Source: Cellulomonas fimi
Lineage (GTDB): Bacteria; Actinomycetota; Actinomycetes; Actinomycetales; Cellulomonadaceae
Assembly: GCF_012952065.1 (NCBI RefSeq)
Contig: NZ_JABCJJ010000020.1
Span: forward strand, 1-57,958
Length of the DNA: 57,958 bases
Direction: 5' to 3'
In this document: positions 51,917 through 57,958 of the stretch, piece after piece
Numbering within the stretch: the first letter of the stretch is position 1
Layout of the letters: every line of letters starts with the position of its first letter
Notes under the pieces: model-generated
What the model was told of the DNA's origin: nothing
The model's input: only the letters and a program-made list of their open reading frames with translations
The model's database searches: none
Program-made: the position numbers and the translations under genes

Positions 51917-54268
51917 TCAGTCCACGCCCTCGGCGGCGAGCGCGTCGGTGAGCAGCCCGACCAGAGCCTCGAGCTGCACGTCGGTCGACGACGAGACGTC
52001 CTCGTCGCGCGCCCCGTCCAGCGCCCGGGCGGCCAGCCCCGACTTGCTGTCGATCAGCTCGGCGATCTTCGCGTCGATGGTCTGCGCGGCGATGATCCGC
52101 CACGCGGTGACGGGCTCGGCCTGGCCGATCCGGTGGACCCGGTCGATGGCCTGGGTCTGCTCGGCATCGGTCCAGGACAGCTCGGCCAGCACCAGGTTGG
52201 AGGCGACCTGGAGGTTCAACCCCACGCCGGCGGCCAGCAGCGAGCACACCGCGACCTGCACGTCGGGGTCGTTCGTGAACGCGGCGATGTTCTTCTCGCG
52301 CGCCTTGGGCGTCTGGTCGCCGCGGATCGAGGCGTACCGGATCCCGCGGTCGGCGAAGGTCTGCTCGGCCTGGTCCATCACGTCGACGTGCTTGGCGAAG
52401 AACACCACCTTGCCGACGTTGCGGGCCAGCTGGGCGGCGTAGTCGGCCGCCAACCCGGCCTTCGCCTGACCGATCCGACGGACCATCGTGAACACGTTCT
52501 CGCCACCGGCCTTCGAGCTCGAGTCCTTGAGCTCCGCCGCAGCCACCCGTCGAGCGAGCGCGACGTCGATCCCGTCCGCGACGGCGTCGTCCGTACGCGC
52601 CTCCACGGCCGACCGGTAGCGGCTGACCAGGCGTTGGGCGAGCGCGGCCTCGGCGGCGCGGAGCGAGCGGCCGACGGCGCCGTCGAGCTCGACGGGCAGG
52701 TCCGCCACCCGGCGAGCCGGGATGTCGGCAGCCACGTCGACCTTGCGACGCCGCACGATGCCCATGTCGATCACGCTGGTCCGCGCCGCGGCGTAGAACC
52801 CCGGGTCGGCCGGGGTGAGCCCGGTGTCCTCGAGGGCGGTCATGAGCCTGCCCAGCGGCTTGGTGTCGTCGATCCACCCGAGGAGCTGCCAGATCGCCCG
52901 GAAGTCCTCGATGTCGTTGATCAGCGGGGTGCCGGTGAGCGCCATCAGCAGCGGCCGGGCGGTCCGGGCGCGGATCCGTTCGGAGAGGGCGAGGACGTGC
53001 TGGGAACGCTGGGAGCCCTTGTTCTTGATGAAGTGCGCCTCGTCGACGACCATGCCCCGGAAGCCCAGGTCGCCGAGCCAGCCGACGTGCCGGTCGAGGA
53101 GCTCGTAGTTCACGATGACGACGTCCGCGAACGCGTCGACCCGCTCGCCGTCGCCGTGGACCACCGTGGCCCGACGCAGCGGCGTCCACATCCCGACCTC
53201 GTGCGCCCAGTTCGCCTTCACCACGTTGGGCACCACGACGAGCAGCGGGAAGGCGTCGGCCGCCTGGGCGGCGAGCAGCGCCTGTGCCGTCTTGCCGAGC
53301 CCGGGCTCGTCGGCGAGCAGGAACGTGCGATGGCCACCGGCGGCGGCCGCGACGACCTGTGCCTGGTGCGGCATCAGCTCGCGGCCGGGGGGAGCGAACA
53401 CCGGGCCGCCCTCGGGAAGCGGCATGCAGGCGGGGGCGCCGGGGCCGGCGTACTCGAAGGACCGGAAGAGCGGCTCGAGCAGTTCCCAGCCGGCCAGCCG
53501 ACGGGCCCGCGCCGCCGTCCGCTCGGCCGCGGCCTCGAAGTCAGGGGCGAGGAACGGGTTCGCCAGCCGGCGCGAGATCACCGACCGGGGCACCACCCGC
53601 TTCTCGGCGCCGGGCTCCGGCGCGGTCGGCGGAGCAGGCTCGGGCTCCTCGGGCGGCTCCAGTCCGCCGGCGCGCATCACGGTCGCCTTGAAGGAGCGCG
53701 CCGCGTCGGAGACCCGGGCATCGTCAGCGAGCAGCTGGAGCAGCGAGGTGTCACGGGCGGCGATCTTGGCCAGGAGGGTCGCCACGCCGTCGAGCCGCTT
53801 GAGCTGCTGCGTCCGCTGGGACGGGGTCAGGGCGCCGTCGGCCCGCACCCGGTCCCGCTCCTCGCGGACGAGCAGAGCCACGACCTGGAACTTGGTCCGC
53901 ACCGCCGGGCGCGTCGGCGGTCGCTGCACGGCGCCGTCGACCTCGCGGGCGACCCCCGCGAGCACCGGGATGAGGCCTTCCTCGGAGGGACGCGGGGGAC
54001 GACGGCGCTGCGCACCTGGGTCGGTACGCGCGCGGCCGGACCGGCGTTGTGCTGGTCGTCCCACATCTCCTCCTTCGTTGCGTCGGCGCTGCCGCCGAGG
54101 GGCAGCCCGCGGCTCGGGCGCCCCGCGAGCGTCGGCGTCGAGGGCCGCGACCGCAGCCGCAGGCAGTGAGAGCCAGGGCGCTCGGATCGCGGCCCCGGGC
54201 CGCGTTGCGGCAACCCCGCTCCCATCTGCTGGACCGGCCTCACGCCATGGTGAGCCGCCGCAGAACAT
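51917..54268 (-). CDS. SNF2-family DNA-dependent ATPase, about 783 aa
   Basis: Stop 51917. ATG 54268 (MFCGGSPWREAG) is one start choice; TTG 54346 would add 26 residues. A variable N-terminal region is followed by the Snf2 motor: LMPHQAQVVAAAAGG, motif I FLLADEPGLGKTAQALLA, motif II VVDEAHFIKNK, motif III LLMALTGTPLIND, motif V NLQVASNLVLAELSW and motif VI AIDRVHRIGQAEPVTAWRI. These give DEAH-box chemistry of the SMARCAL1/HepA kind that moves on duplex DNA. The N-terminal 130 residues are rich in Arg, Pro and Ala and could be disordered. It is the last clearly chromosomal gene before the tRNA scar. Confidence 0.85.
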   Translation of the reverse strand: MFCGGSPWREAGPADGSGVAATRPGAAIRAPWLSLPAAAVAALDADARGAPEPRAAPRRQRRRNEGGDVGRPAQRRSGRARTDPGAQRRRPPRPSEEGLIPVLAGVAREVDGAVQRPPTRPAVRTKFQVVALLVREERDRVRADGALTPSQRTQQLKRLDGVATLLAKIAARDTSLLQLLADDARVSDAARSFKATVMRAGGLEPPEEPEPAPPTAPEPGAEKRVVPRSVISRRLANPFLAPDFEAAAERTAARARRLAGWELLEPLFRSFEYAGPGAPACMPLPEGGPVFAPPGRELMPHQAQVVAAAAGGHRTFLLADEPGLGKTAQALLAAQAADAFPLLVVVPNVVKANWAHEVGMWTPLRRATVVHGDGERVDAFADVVIVNYELLDRHVGWLGDLGFRGMVVDEAHFIKNKGSQRSQHVLALSERIRARTARPLLMALTGTPLINDIEDFRAIWQLLGWIDDTKPLGRLMTALEDTGLTPADPGFYAAARTSVIDMGIVRRRKVDVAADIPARRVADLPVELDGAVGRSLRAAEAALAQRLVSRYRSAVEARTDDAVADGIDVALARRVAAAELKDSSSKAGGENVFTMVRRIGQAKAGLAADYAAQLARNVGKVVFFAKHVDVMDQAEQTFADRGIRYASIRGDQTPKAREKNIAAFTNDPDVQVAVCSLLAAGVGLNLQVASNLVLAELSWTDAEQTQAIDRVHRIGQAEPVTAWRIIAAQTIDAKIAELIDSKSGLAARALDGARDEDVSSSTDVQLEALVGLLTDALAAEGVD

Positions 54269-54483
54269 CTCCGTGAACCGCCACGTGGCACGAACGGGCA
54301 CGCTCGATCGACGGAGGACCTGAGCGTACCGCGACGGGTGCTGCAATCACTCCGATAGCTGGATCCCAGGATCGAGCGTCAGCGCTCTAACCCGACCACG
54401 TGCCAGCCGAAGCCGCGCCACCGAGAGGTGCACCGGAGCCCGGCCTCGGTGAGCACCCGCCATTGAGTTGCACAAACACCCTG

Positions 54484-54525
54484 TGCGCCGGGGCAGATTC
54501 GAACTGCCGACACCCGCTCTAGGAG
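54484..54525 (-). tRNA. Truncated tRNA-Arg(CCT): 3' 42 nt only (attachment-site scar)
   Basis: On the minus strand the bases fit tRNA positions 32-73: anticodon loop CTCCTAG with anticodon CCT (plus-strand 54521-54523), 3' anticodon arm AGCGG, variable loop GTGTC, T-arm GGCAG-TTCGAAT-CTGCC, acceptor strand CCGGCGC and A73. Upstream bases do not supply the 5' anticodon arm (needs CCGCT, has TCGAA) or the D-arm. Homology thus begins at the anticodon loop, the usual crossover point of tyrosine recombinases. This is what attR looks like after insertion into a tRNA gene, and it places the inserted element to the right of this point. Confidence 0.82.
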
Positions 54526-54760
54526 TTCGATCTTGGTCCACACGGAACGCGCTGACCTGCGGAACTACACGCGGGTAGTTCGTCGGATGACAACGATCTG
54601 TCGTATGCGCTGACCACACGCTGACCACGCACGCCCGCCCGCCCTCGGCAAGCGAACCTTCGTCGTTGGGCGCGCCGCCGGCCCTCCGCGCGGCCAGGAG
54701 TCCAGCGACGGAGGGACGAGCCTGCGGGGCGATGGCAGTGCCTCCCTCTAGGATGCCCGT
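54526..54760. other. Island-end non-coding region with CGCTGACC repeats
   Basis: No gene is supported here. CGCTGACC occurs at 54550-54557 and, as CGCTGACCAC, at 54608-54617 and 54619-54628, the last two with an 11-base period. Repeats of this kind next to an att core can be integrase arm sites or element-end sequence. The stretch also holds the promoter region of the AAA ATPase gene. Confidence 0.5.
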
Positions 54761-55735
54761 GTGGCCGGCAGACAGTTGAAGGAGATCTTCCGTGCGTACC
54801 ACGCGCGGGACGACCTAGCCTTCCGTCGCGCGGCCCTGGAGATCATCGAGGAGGAACAGGCAAAGCATCACAACGCCCTGGCGCGCGACCTCCAGAAGCT
54901 CCTTGTTGCAGGCGGCCGCCCGGTAGATTCCGGATCGACCGTCGTGGTGCCTCTACCACCGAAAGACCGCGAAGGCGAGTGGGATCTCGGTGAGGTCCGG
55001 GAGCCAAACCGTCTGTTTGATGATCTTGTGCTCCACCCAAACGTCGCCACGGCGCTCGAGGGCATCGTGGACGAAGTTCGTAAGTGGCCATCGTTGGATG
55101 CCGCAGGAATACCGCGGAGACAAAAACTCCTCCTACAGGGACCGCCTGGCTGCGGAAAGACAACAGCGGCCGAAGCGGTGGCGGGCGAGCTCGGCCGCCC
55201 TCTGCTTATCGTACGGCTCGACGCAGTGGTGTCCTCATACCTTGGAGAGACCGCGAGCAACCTGCGACGCATCTTGGACTATGCAGATCAAGCGCCCTTT
55301 GTCGTGCTCTTCGACGAGTTCGATGCGCTAGGCCGATCCCGTGACGACGCTTCCGAGCACGGTGAAATGAAGCGTGTCGTGACAGCCTTTCTGCAGATGA
55401 CGGACCGATATCGAGGGCCTAGCCTCCTGCTTGCCGCCACAAACCATCCGACGCTTCTCGACGAGGCGCTCTGGCGGCGGTTTGACGAAGTGCTTTCGTT
55501 CGGCCTCCCTTCCGTCCATCAAATACGGCGACTAATCCGACTACGACTGAGAAGCGTCTCGCACACAGGTATGGAAATCGATCGCTACGCGAGCACCTTA
55601 AGAGGACTGCCTCACGCCGCGGCGGAAAAGATGGTCCTTGACGCCCGGCGAAATGCCCTCTTGCGGAACTCGCCGGTTGTCGAGCGCGAAGACGCAGAGA
55701 AGGCCTTGCCGTTGATCACCTCGCGGCCCTGGTGA
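54761..55735 (+). CDS. AAA-family ATPase, partner of the downstream subtilase, 324 aa
   Basis: GTG 54761 (MAGRQLKEIFRAYHARDDLAF). An N-terminal helical region (1-60) with EIIEEEQAKHHNALARDLQKLL precedes a classic AAA module. It has Walker A GPPGCGKT (127-134), the pore-region loop SSYLGET (158-164), Walker B VVLFDEFDALG with Asp185-Glu186, sensor Asn228 in LLAATNHP, and the Arg pair WRRFD at 239-240. Third codon positions are much less GC-rich than in the chromosome to the left, so it is likely acquired. The stop is 4 bases before the subtilase start, indicating an operon. Such an ATPase could unfold or deliver substrates, or gate the protease. Confidence 0.9.
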   Translation: MAGRQLKEIFRAYHARDDLAFRRAALEIIEEEQAKHHNALARDLQKLLVAGGRPVDSGSTVVVPLPPKDREGEWDLGEVREPNRLFDDLVLHPNVATALEGIVDEVRKWPSLDAAGIPRRQKLLLQGPPGCGKTTAAEAVAGELGRPLLIVRLDAVVSSYLGETASNLRRILDYADQAPFVVLFDEFDALGRSRDDASEHGEMKRVVTAFLQMTDRYRGPSLLLAATNHPTLLDEALWRRFDEVLSFGLPSVHQIRRLIRLRLRSVSHTGMEIDRYASTLRGLPHAAAEKMVLDARRNALLRNSPVVEREDAEKALPLITSRPW

Positions 55736-55739
55736 AGCG

Positions 55740-57866
55740 GTGCCCGAGCATCTTCTTTTGCCTGCGCCCCGGCCCACCGGGTCCCGACGCACGAGTCCTG
55801 CTGGCGGAGGGGCGCCCAGCCGGCAACAGGGGGATCACGGGCACCATCTACGTGACCAACTAGAGACCGCCCGCGCCCCGCGCCAGCTAAACGCGGGTGT
55901 CGACCCTGACCTCGTCTTCAAGATCAGGGCAGGATCCCGGCCGGAGGATTCAGCATTTGAAGGGCGCGGACTTCAGATCCTCGGCGAGACTGTCGACTAT
56001 ACGTACTTCGTGCTGGCCAGCGACCACGGAGAATCCCTCCATGCGGCCCTTCAGCTCTACGCGGCGACAGGCGAACTCCGCTCATTCTTTAATCAGATCG
56101 ACAACATTGAACCATATGGGCCTGGTGACCGGACCGGTCCAGGATTAGACTCGCTCGAGCACAATTTCGCAGGTACACGCGTCATCGATGTGGCGGTTTG
56201 GCCGTCGGCAGCATACGCAGAGGCGCAACGTCGAGCAGCCATCGTTGAGACGATCGTCACGCAGAACGGCGGTGAAGTTCTACTTCGGTCGGTTTCGGCA
56301 CGTAGAAGCTATCTTCGCGTTGCGACTACTGCACTTGGACTGGACGACCTCCTCAACACGAGCGTCGTCGAGCTGGTCCGAACCCCTCCCGTGCCGTTCC
56401 TTGACTTCCGCGACTGGCGTAGCATTGACATCGCAGCACTCACTAGGGCTCAGCAGCAAAGTGAAGTGGTCGGAGTGCTCGACGACTCACCCGAGTCGTC
56501 GCATCCCCTGCTAGCCGGGCTGGTGCTTTCAGACGAGTCCCTTGGTCCACCCGACTATCAGTGGCAGCAGCGCGGCACACACGGCACAGAGGTCGTCGGT
56601 CGGGTCGCCTTCCCCAGGCTCCACGAGGAGCTGCGCGACGCGCTTCCGCTAACTGCGGTCGGAGCAGTCAGAGTCGTTCGCATTCTCGAGCCCGATCCCG
56701 CTAGACCTGGCCACCCACCGCGGTTTCCAACGTTCGCGACACCGCACGAGTTAGTCGATCACGCAATCCGCCACCTGCACGGAACCTACGGGGTTCGGGT
56801 GTTCAACTTGTCGGTCGGATACTCCGAGCCTTTCAACGACCTCCACGTTGGGCCCCTTACCGAGACGATCGACGACCTCGTTCGCGAGTTGGGCGTCGTG
56901 GTCGTCGTCCCGACGGGCAACGCGCCGGCAGGCCTCGACGCCCGCACCCACAGCGGTCACCACATAATCAACGACAAACCCGAGTACTTCTTCAGCCCTG
57001 AGCATCGGTTGGCGGAGCCCGGCCCCGCTGCCCTCGCCGTCACGGTAGGAGCGCTAGCACTGAGCGGCGCACCAGCAGAGCTACCGGGCAGAGTGGGGTG
57101 GCTGGCGGCAGCCGACGCCGACGAGGCCGCGCCCTTCAGTCGCAGCGGCCCTGGCCTCGGGACCAGCAGCCGGCGGGCAAACAAGCCTGACGTGACCCAC
57201 TACGGCGGAAACACCGTCATCAATGACGTTGGAAATGTCGTGCAGAACGACTTGGGCGCTTCCCTCGTCAGCACTTCGACCCAAGGTTCTGGCGGTCAAC
57301 TCTTCGCAGCCGTGAACGGCACAAGCTTCGCCGCGCCAGCCGTCGCCCGAGTCGCGGCAGACATCGCATATACCTATCCTGACGCCTCCGCAAACCTTAT
57401 CCGCGCGCTCCTCGCGAGTGGCGCTGAACCCACTGGGCCGGCCAAGACGCTACAAGAACATCACCGCCGCAGCCGTGTCTACGGGCTAGGACTGCCGACC
57501 GTTGAGCGGGCAACCACCAGCGAGGCTACACGCGTCACCATGACATATGACGGCTCAATGCCCGTCGACACGGTTCAGATACATCCCTTGCCCGTGCCTG
57601 AGGAGTTTCGTCGAGGCAGCCGCCGAGACAGGGTCATTAGTGTCGCCCTCGCCTTCGACCCGCCCGTGCGACGCCAACGGCGTGAGTACCTCGCCGGCAC
57701 AATTAAGTTTGACGTGTATCGAGACATCGATCCCGACGAACTGGCTGCCATCCTCCAACGTCAGGACCCGGACGACCCGTCGGACATCATCGGCGATCGT
57801 CGACGGCTAAATCTTCAGCCCGGCGTTAACAGGCTCTTCGCAGTTGGGGGTGTAGTCCGGCGGTGA
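55740..57866 (+). CDS. Cytoplasmic S8 (subtilisin-like) peptidase, 708 aa
   Basis: GTG 55740, 4 bases after the ATPase stop. There is no signal peptide or prodomain cleavage region. About 240 N-terminal residues unlike known prodomains precede the catalytic part. The triad is visible: Asp248 in VVGVLDDSPES, His281 in GTHGTEVVG and Ser529 in VNGTSFAAPAVARVAAD, with oxyanion Asn394 in VPTGNAP. A C-terminal beta-rich domain follows to 708. The same low-GC3 codon use as the ATPase points to joint transfer. A cytoplasmic protease paired with an AAA ATPase on an island suggests a conditional killer or defence role, which is inference. The last few codons border an IS-like sequence, so the very end could be altered. 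Confidence 0.9.
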   Translation: MPEHLLLPAPRPTGSRRTSPAGGGAPSRQQGDHGHHLRDQLETARAPRQLNAGVDPDLVFKIRAGSRPEDSAFEGRGLQILGETVDYTYFVLASDHGESLHAALQLYAATGELRSFFNQIDNIEPYGPGDRTGPGLDSLEHNFAGTRVIDVAVWPSAAYAEAQRRAAIVETIVTQNGGEVLLRSVSARRSYLRVATTALGLDDLLNTSVVELVRTPPVPFLDFRDWRSIDIAALTRAQQQSEVVGVLDDSPESSHPLLAGLVLSDESLGPPDYQWQQRGTHGTEVVGRVAFPRLHEELRDALPLTAVGAVRVVRILEPDPARPGHPPRFPTFATPHELVDHAIRHLHGTYGVRVFNLSVGYSEPFNDLHVGPLTETIDDLVRELGVVVVVPTGNAPAGLDARTHSGHHIINDKPEYFFSPEHRLAEPGPAALAVTVGALALSGAPAELPGRVGWLAAADADEAAPFSRSGPGLGTSSRRANKPDVTHYGGNTVINDVGNVVQNDLGASLVSTSTQGSGGQLFAAVNGTSFAAPAVARVAADIAYTYPDASANLIRALLASGAEPTGPAKTLQEHHRRSRVYGLGLPTVERATTSEATRVTMTYDGSMPVDTVQIHPLPVPEEFRRGSRRDRVISVALAFDPPVRRQRREYLAGTIKFDVYRDIDPDELAAILQRQDPDDPSDIIGDRRRLNLQPGVNRLFAVGGVVRR

Positions 57867-57897
57867 GGGTGTGCGGCGCGTCGCGGGGCGGGTAGAG

Positions 57898-57952
57898 GTC
57901 GAGGCCTTCCGATGATGGGAGTTCTCACACTGCCCATCGGGAAGACCTCGAC
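57898..57952. repeat. Hairpin in a probable IS leader at the right window edge
   Basis: GTCGAGGCCTTCCGATG (57898-57914) and CATCGGGAAGACCTCGAC (57935-57952) form a 17-bp stem with one mismatch and one bulge. GTG CTT at 57953 follows a GGGAAG ribosome-like site and could begin a transposase cut by the window end. It reminds me of leaders of IS481-type elements, but too little is present to be sure. Confidence 0.45.
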
Positions 57953-57958
57953 GTGCTT

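Noticed and set aside
54484-54600. A complete tRNA-Arg gene
   Set aside because: Only positions 32-73 can be matched; the sequence where the 5' half should be cannot form the acceptor, D or anticodon arms.

Overview
The window is high-GC DNA with actinobacterial gene style: GTG starts, 4-base ATGA/GTGA overlaps, strong GC3 bias and Tat/Sec-type secreted glycosidases. It most resembles a Micrococcales chromosome of the Cellulomonas/Cellulosimicrobium kind, but that placement is an inference from gene content. No rRNA gene, intact tRNA or CRISPR array was seen.

Layout. (1) 1-1686: mobile or decayed DNA with the tail of an ISL3-type transposase, a small hypothetical gene and a secreted protein broken by one extra base. 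(2) 1687-13881: a Pls-like single-module synthetase (A-T-membrane-hexapeptide domains) translationally coupled to an M1 peptidase; a divergent luciferase-like oxidoreductase with rlmC; an MFS exporter; a DUF4386 protein divergent from a TetR regulator with a clear operator; a nitronate monooxygenase-like gene. (3) 14164-20875: a membrane protein, a secreted GH2 enzyme interrupted by an in-frame TGA, a RibD/DHFR-type reductase, and an 852-aa membrane protein whose alpha/beta-hydrolase motifs lie at both ends of a membrane region. (4) 20955-35414: a sialic acid scavenging locus. On the minus strand are a lipoprotein, two permeases (one fused to an ATPase), a second ATPase, a NanA-type lyase, a NanK-type ROK kinase and NanE. 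On the plus strand are a GntR regulator, two Gfo/Idh/MocA oxidoreductases, a secreted NedA-type GH33 sialidase and NagB. Two near-identical 21-bp sites, one in the lipoprotein/GntR gap and one before the sialidase, tie the locus into one regulon. (5) 35488-42140: a five-gene overlapping operon (small protein, DUF4386, deleted oxidoreductase, ABC ATPase and permease) preceded by a MalT/LAL-type LuxR regulator. (6) 42267-54268: a Phd/Doc-like toxin-antitoxin pair, a GH3 enzyme, Mn catalase, cytochrome b561-like protein, M15-like protein, CutC, an FGGY kinase and a SNF2-family ATPase. (7) 54484-57958: a 42-nt 3' fragment of tRNA-Arg(CCT), then a less GC-biased AAA ATPase plus cytoplasmic subtilase pair, ending in an IS-like leader. 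This reads as one end of a genomic island.

How the genes work together. The sialidase releases sialic acid, the oligopeptide-type ABC transporter imports it, and the lyase, kinase, epimerase and NagB convert it towards fructose-6-phosphate; NagA is not in the window. The Gfo/Idh/MocA pair could process modified or anhydro-sialic acids. The AAA/subtilase pair at the tRNA scar and the Pls-like synthetase with its peptidase are the best candidates for little-described systems. Three lesions (a +1 frameshift, a TGA replacing an expected Trp codon, an ATC where a start is expected) should be checked against reads before being treated as biology.
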